Source: Linderina pennispora (taxonomy: Eukaryota > Kickxellomycota > Kickxellomycetes > Kickxellales > Kickxellaceae). From it: DNA of 64,000 nucleotides. The stretch covers positions 1,426,001 through 1,490,000 of the forward strand of contig NW_024468250.1 in the NCBI RefSeq assembly GCF_002104995.1. The letters run 5' to 3'. The notes under the pieces are model-generated. The model did no database searches. It was not told the DNA's origin and saw only the letters and a program-made list of their open reading frames with translations. How positions within the stretch are numbered: the first letter of the stretch is position 1; the number at the start of each line of letters is the position of its first letter. This document shows, piece by piece, positions 10,274 to 21,368 of the stretch. Both the position numbers and the translations under genes were made by a program.

Positions 10274-11921
10274 ATGGCCGCCCCGCTGACCAGCCAGCCC
10301 CCTGACGCTGAGCTTCCCCTCGACAAGTACGCGCCACCGCCGCATGGATATTCGGAGCAGTCCCATGGTGTCTTCCACTGGGACATCACCAGCTACCACA
10401 CCATGCTCCGCCAGTCGCAGCTCTACGCCGAGCTGTATTCGAAGGAGTTTGCCCTAGCCGGCTTCGACTGGAGCATGACCCTGAACCTCTCCAGCTCATA
10501 CCGCGGCGAGTTCATCGGCCTGCACGTCCACTGCAAGACCGCCGACACCATGCCTGAAGACTGGGAGCAGTGCATCATCTACTCGATACGGTTCGAAAAC
10601 CCCGCCGACCCAAGCAGCAGCGAGGGTGTGCAGCAGAGGTACCGCCTGTCAAGGGAGTATGCCAGCCTCGACATCCCACACGCATTCCTCCGCAGAACCC
10701 TCAAGGAGAAAAAGATCTACAACAATGTGCCGGTGATCCAGAACAACAAGCTGCGTATCTCCGTGTACATGCGCGCCATTAGCGACCCCACGCGCATGCT
10801 GTGGCACGATTTCAGCAAAACCTACAACTCGCTTGTGAGGACCGGATATGTCGGGCTAGAGAACCATCTCCCGTACAAGTCCATGACTGCCTTGCTGCTG
10901 ACGCTGTATCAGATTAAGCCCTTGCGCGAGGCCATTGCGTCCATCAGGGGCAAGGATCCGATCCGCGACGAGTCGTTCCACATATGGGGCATGATGCGGC
11001 CAAAAAACGGCAACGGTCTCTCCCGCGAAATTGCCGAGGTCTACCACAGGCTAGGCTCCACACGCCCCACCACGCACATATACGAAATGTCCAAGGCCAT
11101 AACCCGTCTCGGCTACATTGCCGGATACTACATCCCCCTGGGCCATGTGGCTGCCGTCGTCCTCGAGCGCGTTGTGCGCGAAATCGGCATGGTGGTCGAC
11201 AACAGGCACCTGCTGCCGATGATGTGCGGGCTAAAGCAGACCACCACCATACGGATAGCCGACAGGACATCAATGCTCGAGATTTTCGATGCCGTGGTCG
11301 ACGAAGATGAGGAGGAGCCCGAGCTGGCCATGGTCAACCCGCTTATTCTGGACATCAGCGGGTGCTACGATGTGAAATCGGTACTGCGCAAGCACTTTTC
11401 CCTCCACGTCGTCAAGACAAACCAGCAGCCTATTTTCACCGTCATCCAGATCCACAACAGCGTCAGGAGAGTGGAGGTCCTGGAACTACCGACAGTTCTG
11501 TTTATCAACTTTGAGCGGTTCACCAAGCCGTTTCGGCCCATCACTATATACAAGACCGACGCGCTGGTGACATTTGAAGAGACGCTGGACATGGCCGAGG
11601 TTCTGCCCGACCTTGCAGGAAAGCGGGAGCCCAACTAAGTATACACTGTTTGCCGTGATGGTCCATGTCGGCGAGGGGATGCGAGGAACACATGCGAGCT
11701 TCATGCGCCCAAAGATGGACCAGTGGTTTGTGTTCGAGGATGATTTGGTATTCCCTGTGCATCATGATGTGGTGTTTGATCGAGTCGATGTAAACCAGTA
11801 TCTGTCTACGATCGTTGACACTGACCGCCCAAGGAAGATCCTTAGCGCAAAACGGTTCAGAAACACGTATATGCTTGTTTATATTCGAGACGACCAGATC
11901 GACTATGTTCTGGGTCTCTAG
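10274..11921 (+). CDS. MATH-UCH protein related to USP7/Ubp15 with catalytic residues lost
   Basis: N-terminal MATH-like domain (about residues 30-170, HGVFHWDITSY) followed by a ubiquitin-specific-protease fold. TGYVGLENHLPYKSMTALLL (190-209) aligns with the USP7 Cys-box, where the catalytic Cys is replaced by Lys202. Near the end, VHVGEGMRGTHASF aligns with the USP7 His-box without gaps and puts Thr at the catalytic His, with a His one residue later. FEDDLV and YMLVYIRDD match the end of the USP7 domain. The protein stops there (548 aa), without the C-terminal ubiquitin-like domains of USP7/Ubp15. One extra base at about 11633 breaks the frame and creates a TAA at 11636-11638; the conserved C-terminal block follows in the next frame. 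It could be a pseudo-deubiquitinase that binds substrates or ubiquitin, or a decaying gene. The fold assignment is good; the function is unknown. Confidence 0.78.
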
Positions 11922-13469
11922 GGGTATTAATTTGAATATTAGCTACTATTAGGATGGCAGGAGAGAGATGTATGCGTATACAATATTTGGCCTGCAACCA
12001 AGGATCAGAGGGAGGGAAAAGGCTGCTGAGACGCAAGATATATGTGGCATTTGTAGTCTGCAGCAGCAGTATTGCTACATTTTGTGTTGTGTTTCTAACT
12101 GGCCATCATAGAGTTTGAAAAGTACCCGATATCCAGAGAGGAGTGGCCAGTGCCAATTATAGAACTGACAGCCATGTTTGTAGTTAGGCATATGCCCAGT
12201 CCACAAATCACCAATACAGTCAGCTCAGCCTTCAAACTCATTTTCGTGATTATAAACTATGTGGTGTATGTTTACCCGAGAAAAAAGTGCCTCAGGCTAA
12301 GGAAATGACACGTTGTAAGCAATACATTGCGTTCAAAATATCTTCTGGCAAGTTTGGCGAGTTCTTCTCACACCTTTTTCTTAGATGCCATTTCATTTCA
12401 TTGCATTGTAATAGTCGTAACGCATGGGTAGTCAAGTCTCATCACTCAAGGCGTCAGACGTTGTGTTTGTGTGGAAGCTTGTCTATAAAAGCTAGTCTCT
12501 GCACCCTTGCTCCTGCAAGCACCAACTATACCACATATTTTACCCATACACAAAAGTGCATATTCGCCAACGCTTGTTTGCACTATTTCTGGCACTTTTC
12601 CAGCTCTGCCACGCGTCGTGGGTTGATGGTATCCGTCCAGATTCTCCACGAACATTGCGGTAGTTTCAACAGAGTCGTCAATGTTTGCTGGCGACAATTT
12701 TTGCTGGGTTTGCCACCACTTTTGGCTTATACATCCTTGCTTTCCATCTCGACAGGTTCTCCCAGCATCTGATAGCCCTGAATGCAGGGTCTCTGAATAG
12801 GCACGTATTCAAGCAAGTAAAAAGTGGGTCGTGGCATGTGCTACTCACAGCGACACTGCAATAATCCATAGTATTTCTGCACTGTATGGTGTTAGGCTTG
12901 TTGGCTGTGGATATCATTCAAAAGAATGCCGGCAACAGCATCACATCCTTAATGATACAGCCAAAGCACAAAGTGATCCTGCTGCAACAGCCGAAGCACA
13001 AAGTAGCGGGAATGATACGGTCAAAGTCAATTCGTGTAACTGACCTTCCTTGCTCAGCATTATCGTCTGAAATGTGAATATATATTCATACTATTAGTTT
13101 TACCACCCTGCTCGAGAAATGACACACTTGCTCATGTATAAAAATCGGAATCCAGTACATGTGTGGTAGATCGGTTCCCAGCTGGCAAACAAAAAACCGG
13201 TTTCTCCAGAGCGCGATTTCCTTGCCCATCCCTGCTCTTTCTCACGTACCTTGTGATACCATTTTTCGCTGATTTTCCAAAAATTATTTCGTGAAGGCCT
13301 CCAAACTTTTGCCAAGACCTGACTCCCAGACAGAGGCATAAAAAGGAGAGGCATAAAATACAGCTGCTTAATATTTCCTAGAAAACGCTTCATCCCAATG
13401 TACTACATCATTTCCTAGCTATATATCCTATTCACTGAATCCGCACATTTTTCTCGTTAACAGCAGGCA
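11922..13469. other. 1.5 kb AT-rich intergenic stretch
   Basis: Contains an isolated TATAAAAG at about 12484 followed by a C/T-rich leader-like run but no convincing frame after it, and two imperfect copies of a ~17-nt word (GCC-AAGCACAAAGT) about 30 nt apart near 12957 and 12987. A 161-codon plus-strand frame at 12287-12772 has atypical codon use and no recognisable features. No RNA gene found. Confidence 0.4.
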
Positions 13470-15031
13470 ATGGACCACAACAACACCGTAGAAAGCGATA
13501 CTCCCTTGAGCCCTCTGTCAGAAAATGACCAGACAGCGCTTGAATATGGAGCCATCTCCACACCTTCATCCAATATTGCCGGCGACATCAACCCAGATAC
13601 TTACCTCCAGTGGACTCACGTCAAGTCAGAGCTCATCTGGCTCATCTACTCGGCCACACCCATCGTCATTTCGTCAACCTCGCAGTTACTAATAATGGTG
13701 CCAATACTGGCAGCCGTCGGGCGGCTCGGCACGGTGGCTTTGGCCAGCTATGAACCTTGCTGGCCTCTATGCTGGGCTATTTGGTGTCACGCCCCTTGCC
13801 GGCATTGCCATGGCGCTGGACACGTTCTGCAGCCAGAGCTTCACAGCGGCCAAGGACAAGCGCATTCTGGGGGTGCTTTTGCAGCGCGCGTTGCTGATTG
13901 GGGCTCTCACCATGGCGCTCATTTACCCGGTGTGGTGGGAGTCCAAGCATGTGTTTGAATGGTTCGGAGTGCCGACGGAAGTGGCGGAAGTGGCCGGGCG
14001 GCTTCTGCGCGTGTACTTTTTCGGCATCGCGCTTCTAATTTCATACGAGTTCCTGCGCAGCTTTTTGTTCGCGCAGGGAGTCCGTAGATTCGCACTGATG
14101 GCACAGCCAATTGGTCTTGTGGTTGGCTGGTCTCTTACCTGGGTATTGATTGGCAATCCGTCGACATCGATGGGAATCATGGGCGTGGCATTTGTCATTC
14201 TTGCAGTCGCCGGGACGTTCTCTGCTGTCACAGTGCTGTTCATAGTCAAGGTCGAGGGCTACCAGTGCTGGGGCGGATGGTCGCGTGCGGCGCTGCGCGA
14301 CTGGATGCCGCTGGTCAAGCTGAGTGTAGCAGGCGCAATTGTGTCATTCCTGGAGACGTTCTCATCCAGCGCAATCGACCTGGGCTCAATGTTCATGGGC
14401 GCGCAGGTGATGGCTGCACAGGCAGTGCTGTCAATGCTGATGACGTCGACATGGGTGATGGGCACAGGGTTCTCGGTGGCCGCCTGCAACCGCATCGGAC
14501 ACCATCTGGGCTCGGGCATGGCGAACCGCGCCAAGCTCACAGGTCCTGGCATCAACTGTGCTGGCAACAGTGGTGTTCACCGTTCTGGCGCTGGTCTTTA
14601 TTGGGTTCCGGTCGGGGCTCCCGCGCATTTTCACCGATGACGGGGAGGTGGCGGAGATACTGGCGGCGCATATTCCGTGGGCGGCGGCTGCCGGAGCCAT
14701 GCAGGGCATCAATATGGCGTTGAATGGCGTGCTGCGCGGGCAGGGGAGGCAGCAGATGATTGCGCAGGTTAGGTTTTTGTCGTTTGTCCTGGTGGGGGTT
14801 CCGGTCAGTGCATTGGCGGTGTTTGTGCTTCGGTGGACGCTGGCGGGGCTCTGGCTTGGGTTCAACGCGTGCCTAGCCTCAGCACTGGTCTTCCAGGGGT
14901 ATGTTATTCTGACCACGAACTGGAACAAGCAGGTGGTTGCATGCCAGAAGCGCGTCACAGCGACAGTGGGCACTTTTCACGAAGTTGACGGTGTTATTGC
15001 AGGCAGCGAGGATGCTGAGTCGCTCCTGTGA
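13470..15031 (+). CDS. MATE-family multidrug/metabolite transporter
   Basis: Multi-pass membrane exporter of the MATE superfamily (cation-coupled drug or metabolite extrusion, plasma or vacuolar membrane). The N-terminal ~50 residues are hydrophilic (MDHNNTVESDTPLSPLSEND). About twelve hydrophobic segments follow, with family-typical TPLAGIAMALDTFCSQSFTA and GINMALNGVLRGQGRQQMI. Two single extra bases, at about 13749 (before an ATG reading MNLAGLYAGLFG) and 14545, split it into three frames. Removing both gives a continuous 519-aa protein, the usual length of fungal MATEs. The C-terminal tail is soluble. An AATAAA lies 44 nt after the stop. The substrate cannot be told from sequence. Confidence 0.88.
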
Positions 15032-15331
15032 AATGGCTAAATGCCAAGCCGGTTTTCCGAGTAATTATTGTTGGAATAAAGTCTAATCTGTAACCCACTT
15101 GGCATCCATGGCACATTTGTGGCTGTTGTAGATGTGCCCCTGCGGTGCTATGTAATGGAGGCCGAGCCAGCGCGCCATAGCACGGATACAGTATGAATCA
15201 CCTGGTCAGCCATAACATGGTGGATTCGCTCAATAGTGGGGGTATTCTGAGAGGAATACAGTGCATGATCAGAGAAACCTACATCCATACATAAACATCT
15301 TTCGCGGCCACGCAGCACATACACAGCAGCC
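15032..15331. other. Intergenic between MATE and WDR70
   Basis: Carries the MATE 3' end (AATAAA at 15075) and the WDR70 promoter. No TATA box or other feature stands out. Confidence 0.5.
15075..15080 (+). terminator. Candidate poly(A) signal of the MATE gene
   Basis: AATAAA 44 nt downstream of the MATE stop codon. Confidence 0.4.
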
Positions 15332-16895
15332 ATGGGGCTAAGCGACGAGCTCAACAAGTTCATCCCAAAGGACTTTGGCAAGAAGAAAAAGAAGGCAGTC
15401 ACCACAGCCCACACTACAAAGCAGACCAAAAGCACCAGCAAGCCCGCTGCGCACCCACGCACACCCACCCCGCCAGCCGACCTGCCCCCAGCCAAGGACC
15501 TGCCGATCTCGCACCACTTCCGTCTTTCAGAGCACAGCAAAACCGTCTCGGCGCTCTCCTGGGATGCCTCGGGCGACACGTTGCTGACTGGCGACCACCA
15601 GTCGCTGGTGAAGCTCTGGGACTTTACTTCCATGGACCAAGCAGCGCATTCCTTACGCACACTCAGCCCATTCGAGTCCCAGCGCATCTGCCAAATTAAG
15701 GTACAGCCACGATGGCTCGCAGTTCCTGTGCGCAAGCAGCGATCCGCGCGTAAAGCTGTTCGATGCAGACGGCCATAAGCTGTGCGAGTTCCGTCGCGGC
15801 GACATGTACGTGTCCGATATGCGGAGAACTAGCGGCCATGTGTCTGGCGTAACATGTGTGGACTGGCGCATAGGCGCGCCGCAGCAGTTCCTGTCGGCCA
15901 GCCAGGACGGGACCGTGCGTCTGTGGGACTGCAACCAGCCGCACAAGCAGCTGGCGGTGATTGTGGCCAAATCCCGCACCCGCACAGCCGTGACAGCAGC
16001 TAAATATACACTGGACGGCAAGGCGATAATTGCAGCGCAGCAGGATGGGGCGCTGGCCGTGTGGCCAACCGACGGCCCATATATGCGCCCGGCACAGCTC
16101 CTCAATGGTGCGCACCAGGGCGGGAGCGAAACCACCTGTGTTGAGTTGGCCAGCCCAGACACGTTCCTGACGCGCAGCACTGACGATACGGTGAAGCTCT
16201 GGGACCTACGCAAATTCACCGAGCCATTGGCCCAGCATGACCTGGAGACGCCAAACGAGGCCAACCTGGCGCTCAGCCCCGATACACAGCATGTCCTGGC
16301 CGGTGTCTCCAACGGGCAGATCAGTGTTTTGGACCGCCAGACGCTCACGCCCAAGCACGCAGTTACTGTGCCCGAAACCACCGGCGGAATTGTACGTATA
16401 GCCTGGCATGCAAAACTCAACCAGATCGCCTGCACGAGCACAGACGGGTCCACCACGGTCCTGTTCGATCCCGAGACAAGCCAGGCAGGTGCTCTTCTGT
16501 GCTACGACCGGAAGCCGCGCAGGCAATTCGACCAGGTGGCTACGTCCTCGACAATTATCACACCGCATGCCCTGCCGCTGTTCCGCGAGGACCGGCCGAT
16601 GTCGGCGAAGCGGAGGCGCGAGAAGGAGCTGAAAAAGGCGGTGAAGCCGAAGATGCTGGTGCATGGGCATGGGCACGGCGGCGAGATCGGCATCAATGAG
16701 ACCCAGCATATCATGAAGAGTCTGATCAAAGACACGCTGCGCGATGAGGACCCGCGCGAGGCGCTGCTAAAGTACGCGAGGGTGGCCGAGGAGGACCCAA
16801 AGTTCATTGCTCCGGCATACAAGGGCACCCAGGACAAGCCGGTGTTCGATGAGTCGGGCATGGCCGACGAGCCAGCCATGAAGCGGCGAAAGTAA
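15332..16895 (+). CDS. WDR70: WDR70 homologue (WD40 repeat protein)
   Basis: Nuclear WD40 protein; in fission yeast and human it works with the DDB1-CUL4 ubiquitin ligase in histone H2B ubiquitination and genome stability. A basic Ala/Lys/Pro-rich N-terminus precedes WD repeats including [32 protein letters not shown] and [35 protein letters not shown] and [15 protein letters not shown] are signature WDR70 sequences. The tail ([20 protein letters not shown]) also matches. One extra G at about 15701 shifts the frame after CQIK; the next frame continues [20 protein letters not shown]. Corrected length is 520 aa. It is convergent with NOP56, only 104 bp between stop codons. Confidence 0.92.
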
Positions 16896-16999
16896 GCTTG
16901 TCAATTCGGGTGTTTAGACTTTTTATAACTGAGATTTGAGAGAAATATAGAAAAACTGGGACCTTTTTAATGAGACGCTGCCATCGGACATGGAGGCGC

Positions 17000-18435
17000 T
17001 TACTTCTTCTTCTTGTCCTTCTTCTTGTCCTTCTTCTCCTTCTTCTCCTTCTTCTCCTTCTTGGCCTTCTTGGCCGGGGCCGCCTCCTCGTCATCAGCCG
17101 CCCGCTTCTTGCTCTTGGCGGCTTGACCTCGTCCTCATCGTCCTCGGTCTTCATGGCCTTGAGGACCTTCTCCATGACATCGGCGTTCTTGGAGGGCTGG
17201 GCGCCGGTCTCGTAAAAGTTGAGGCGGTCCTCAACCTGCTGCCGCAGGGCCGAGCCAAAGACGTCATTGGGGGTCTCTGAGAAGCAATCGATGCGCGAGG
17301 CAATGGTAGCCTTGTTGGCGAGGAAGCGCGAGATGCGGCCCTTGTTCTTGGTGCCAGCGCGGCCGATGAACGACGAGTTGTAGATGAGGCCATACTTGGG
17401 CGTGTTGCCGCGGGTCTTGAGGGCACGGAACAGGGCCTTCTCGGCACCGAGGATCTGGACGGTGGACGCCGGGTATTTGCTGAGGTTGGTGAGCGAGCCG
17501 GCGTGGCAGATGAGGCGGGCACCGACAATGTCGCCAATCAGGGCAGCCAGGTTGGGGGCCACGACGCTCATCTTGCTGACCAGGTAGTCGTACAGGCTCT
17601 TGCGGTACTCGGACAGCGAGATGACGCGGGCGGCGAAGGTCTCGATGTTGAGCAGGTCGATCTCGGAGATGTCGGTACCCATGGACGCGCGGGCAGCATC
17701 GAGGATCTGGCGGGAGATAGAGTCGTCCTCGGTGATCTCAGTGAGCGCATCGATCGAGTCGTCGCCCAGCGTGCCCTTGTTCTTGATGAGCTTGGCCAGG
17801 CGCGCGTACTTGTAGTGGTCGGCGATGATCTTGGAGAGCTCAGGGAAGTGCCAGCCATACCATTCGCGCACGCGCATGGCGAAGGTGTTCAGGTCCTTGT
17901 CGAGCTGGTCCAGCAGCGAGATCGCCTGGATGATCATGTTGTCCGAGCGGTTCACGTTGAACTTGACCTTGGCGCGCGAGTACGCGTGACCCAGACCCAA
18001 CTGCGCCTTGGACAGATCGCCGGCCTTCAGCTGCTCGATCAGCCGCTCAGCGTGCAGCCGGATACCGCGCAGCAGCTCGTTCGACAGCTCCTCGGTCGTG
18101 CACGGGATCTCGGTCGCCGCCTTGATGGCACCCGCCAGGTTGCGGTCGCTGACGCCCAGCAGCTGGTGCTTGCCCTTGCCCAGGTTCAGCTCCAGGAACG
18201 CCTGCAGGGAGTCGCTGCAGACGCCCTCCGACACGTCGTTGATGTTCTCGAGCGCATCGGCTGCGTTCTTGAACGGCGCAAACGACTTGATGCGGACATA
18301 CTTGCCAAACTTGCTGATGTCAAGCACCGTCGACTGCACCTCGGCCAGCTTCGCGCCGATCTTCTCTGCCTGCATCACCTCGAACAGGCCGTAGCCGGAG
18401 GCCGACTCGTACAGAACGTGCGTGAGATTCGTCAT
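17000..18435 (-). CDS. NOP56: Box C/D snoRNP core protein Nop56
   Basis: Nucleolar core protein of box C/D snoRNPs that guide rRNA 2'-O-methylation, paired with Nop58, fibrillarin and Snu13. The start at 18435 ([20 protein letters not shown]) matches the NOP5 N-terminal domain. The coiled-coil and Nop domains contain [54 protein letters not shown] and [20 protein letters not shown]. The Lys/Glu tail ([20 protein letters not shown]) ends at TAA 17002..17000, but reaching it needs one missing base near 17122 (after EDEVKP). This is the only deletion-type shift I found in the window. Corrected length is 478 aa. The repeated AAG/GAG codons of the tail form a 9-nt periodic array on the DNA. Confidence 0.95.
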
Positions 18436-18661
18436 TGGATGTCTGATTTTGTATATAGAAGGGGAAGGGGAATTGAGCAAAAAGAGACGGGCTGGAGAAG
18501 AATATACGCAAGAAAGGTAAGAAATTGTTTTTCCAAGCACCTTGCTTTCGCCGCTGGGCCACAGAGCAAAAAAAATTTTTTTTGGCTGTATGCCAGATCG
18601 TGGTGCCTAAAAAAAAGGAGCACAGATCCGTTGATGTACTGATTGCAAATGCGGTGATGGA

Positions 18662-19275
18662 TTAGAACTTCTCGTGCAGCGTGAACTCGTAGCCTGATAC
18701 CATTCTCGGTCTGCGGGCCGCTGGGCACCGGGAACCCGGCGACCTGCTCCAGACGCTCGTGCGTCTGCCTGGCAAACACCTCGGAGCTGAACTCTGGGAA
18801 AAACGCATCGCACTTGTCTGCCTCTGCAAACTGCACGCGCGTCAGCAGTACCTGCACCGGGCCTTGTGCCTCCAGCGCCTCCTTGTAGATGCCGCTGCCG
18901 CCCACCACACACACGCGCTCAATGCACACGCTGCGTAGCTGCTCAATATGCCTGCAATGCGTCCGACATCGTCGGCACCACCACCGTATACGGGGCATCT
19001 TCGTTGTCCAGCAGCGAGGCATTGCGCGATACCACGATGTTGTAGCGGTTGTTCAGCGGCCGGTGCTTGGGCGGGATCGACTCCCAGGTGCGGCGGCCCA
19101 TGATGCAGGCGTTCATGACCGGGCGCGAGGGGTCGGTTTGCGTGGTGGTGGTGGTGGCCTGGTTGAAAAACGCCATGTCTTTGCGCAGGCGCCAGGGCAG
19201 GTCGTTGTTGATGCCAATGCCGTTGTTTTGGGCGGCGGCGACTACCAGCAGGAGCGGTTTCTGGGATACAGTCAT
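18662..19275 (-). CDS. Dihydrofolate reductase
   Basis: Reduces dihydrofolate to tetrahydrofolate with NADPH, for thymidylate and purine synthesis. The start at 19275 gives MTVSQKPLLLVVAAAQNNGI. Folate and NADPH-site motifs are present: INNDLPWRLRKDMAFF, MGRRTWESIPPKHRPL, YNIVVSRN and VVGGSGIYKEAL. Two extra bases, at about 18951 (after SDALQ) and 18695 (after ENGI), break the frame. Between and after them the reading continues HIEQLRSVCIERVCVVGG and GYEFTLHEKF, the usual DHFR C-terminus, to TAA at 18664..18662. Corrected length is 203 aa, normal for fungi. It lies divergently 219 bp from the PPR gene. Confidence 0.93.
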
Positions 19276-19494
19276 AGTGTAGTGTAAAGCGTGTGTTAGA
19301 AAACGTAAGGTGCTAGCCACAGGAGGCGGATGTCTGGGTGCCTTGGTAGCATAGAGCGTGAGAAGGACTCTGTTCTGTGATCTGGTGGATCAAGGGGTGA
19401 TTTCCGGCAGTTTATTTCGCTAATCGCCTCTGGCTTCTTGTCTCATCGATCCGCACTTTCCTCCTTCACTCGCTTTCCATTATTCTAGACATGA

Positions 19495-21288
19495 ATGCAC
19501 GAACGCCCACACAGGCTAGCAGGGCTCCTGTCCCGATACGCACCAAAGCGCGCACTACATATTTCAGCCCGTCTGCAGGCGGGCGGGCAGACGCCGGCAG
19601 CCGACAGCACACATGCGCGATCGCCGCAGACAGTGGCCGAGCAGGTGCGCAGCATCATCTACCCGTCGAGCTACGATAAGATCAGCAGGGCGCGCGAAGT
19701 ACTGCAGGATGCACGTGTGGCCTCTACCCATGTGGGCATGCAGCTGGCGCAGGCGGACCGGCGGCAGCTGGCAGTGAAGCGCACGCAGCTCAACGAGCTG
19801 TTCAGCCGACAGTCACGGGAAACGCTGTCGAGCTCGGACTACAGCGAGTTCCTGGAGGGCTACATGATCACGCACGATGCGTACGGCGGACTGGCGGTTC
19901 TGACAGCAATGCGGCAGCACGGACAGAAGGCAACGCTGGCGCAGTACAATATGGTGCTGAAGACGGCCGCGCAGGACTTCAATGCGCGGGCAATCTACGA
20001 GATCGGCGAGGAGATGCGCATCGCCGGTGTGGCGGAAGGACGAGTATGTGGGGTTCTTCAATCAGCTGCTGCTGAGCCTCAGTAAGCGCGGGCAGCCGGA
20101 GCTCGCCTATAGCGTGTATATGGAAATGCAGACGCGCAATGTCGCAGTGCAGCGCAATGCCTGCCATGAGCTGATCTGCGCGCTGGGCGCCATTGGCGAA
20201 GTTGATCTGGCGTTCAGTGTGCTGCGCGCAGCAATGGCCGCAGCTTTGGCGTTTGACCAGACGACCAGCCTGGCATTGCTGCGTGCGGCCGGTGCGGCAC
20301 TGCACCATGACGCGTATCGGCACAGCTTCGAGCAGCTGACGCAGGTGTTTGGCAGTTCGCTGGCCGAGGGCGACTATATTCTGGGCCTGCAGGTGGCCGC
20401 GCGGCACGGCGACGTATCGCTGGCCACATCGATCATCCGGGCAATGCAGGGCCACGGCTACGCAATGCAGGAGCACCACCTGGAGCCGCTCTTCGAGGCA
20501 CTGGTACAAAAGACGCAGTGGCTGCCGGCGCTGCGTGTGCTCGAGACCATGCGCAGCGCAGGCCACGGCGCCGAGCCAGCGACCGTGCGCTGCCTGATGC
20601 GCAAACTGCAGGGCGCCAAGGCCGAGGAGCTGACCGAGCACGTGTTCTCCTTGCTAGCCAGCCACAGCGCCGAGCTGCCGCACGCGATCTCCACAGCAAC
20701 GCTCAATGCCCTGGTGGGTGCCCTGGCCAAGTCGCGGTGTGTCGAGGCGGCGCTGGACCGCCTGGACCGGTGGTTCGGAGCGCTCCATGTCTCCCGCGAC
20801 ATCCACACCTACGAGCTGGCGCTGCAGGGGTGCGAGCGCGCGCGCAACAAGGCTACAGCAGGAGGTTTTGTTTGCGCGGCTGCTGGACGAGGACCGGCTG
20901 GTGCCGAGCCAGCGCGCGTACGAGGCGATGCTGGGCACATGTCTGACGCAGTACGTGTACGAGGATGCGTTTGTGTATCTCGAGTCAATGAAGGCCCACG
21001 GCATGGTGCCTGGCTGGAAGACGTACTCGAAGATTGTGCGGCGGTGTGCCCGTGTCGCCGACCCGCGCGCCCACACTGCCATGCAGGAGATGCGCGATCT
21101 CGGCTACGTTGTGCCTCGGGCCCTGGCTAGCTTTCGTGGCCACCGGTGGCCGCAGCGCACGCCAGGCTGCTGCCCGCCGCAAGCCCAGCAAGTCCGACAA
21201 GGACTCCGAGCCGCTCAGCACACCTGACCCCAGCACAAAAGTCCCTGATCTCGAGACGCTGCTGGGCGATTCTTTATTTAAGGTTTAA
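19495..21288 (+). CDS. Mitochondrial pentatricopeptide-repeat (PPR) protein
   Basis: Probably a mitochondrial RNA-binding protein acting on processing, stability or translation of mitochondrial transcripts. The N-terminus from 19495 (LLSRYAPKRALHISARL) is a textbook presequence: Arg-rich, amphipathic, no acids. The body is a series of paired helices of about 35 residues with PPR character, such as NMVLKTAAQDFNARAIYEIG, ELAYSVYMEMQTRNVAVQRN and EDAFVYLESMKAHGMVPGWK. Three extra bases at about 20038, 20851 and 21140 split the frame; corrected length is 596 aa. The last shift lies in a weakly conserved basic tail, so its position is soft. An out-of-frame ATG at 19491, four bases upstream of the chosen start, may also be used or reflect another base error. 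The exact orthologue is not identified. Confidence 0.78.
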
Positions 21289-21368
21289 CACTACTTGGGG
21301 AAGAATACCCCCTCCCCCGCTCTTTTCGGCACCCCTTTTTAGACTTTTTTTTTTTTAATTCTTTCCAA

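Noticed and set aside
12287-12772. 161-codon plus-strand frame in the intergenic region after the USP7-like gene
   Set aside because: Codon use unlike neighbouring genes, no domain, and a composition typical of noncoding AT-rich sequence.
17503-18642. 379-codon plus-strand frame opposite NOP56
   Set aside because: Shadow of NOP56 codons; no start context or domain.
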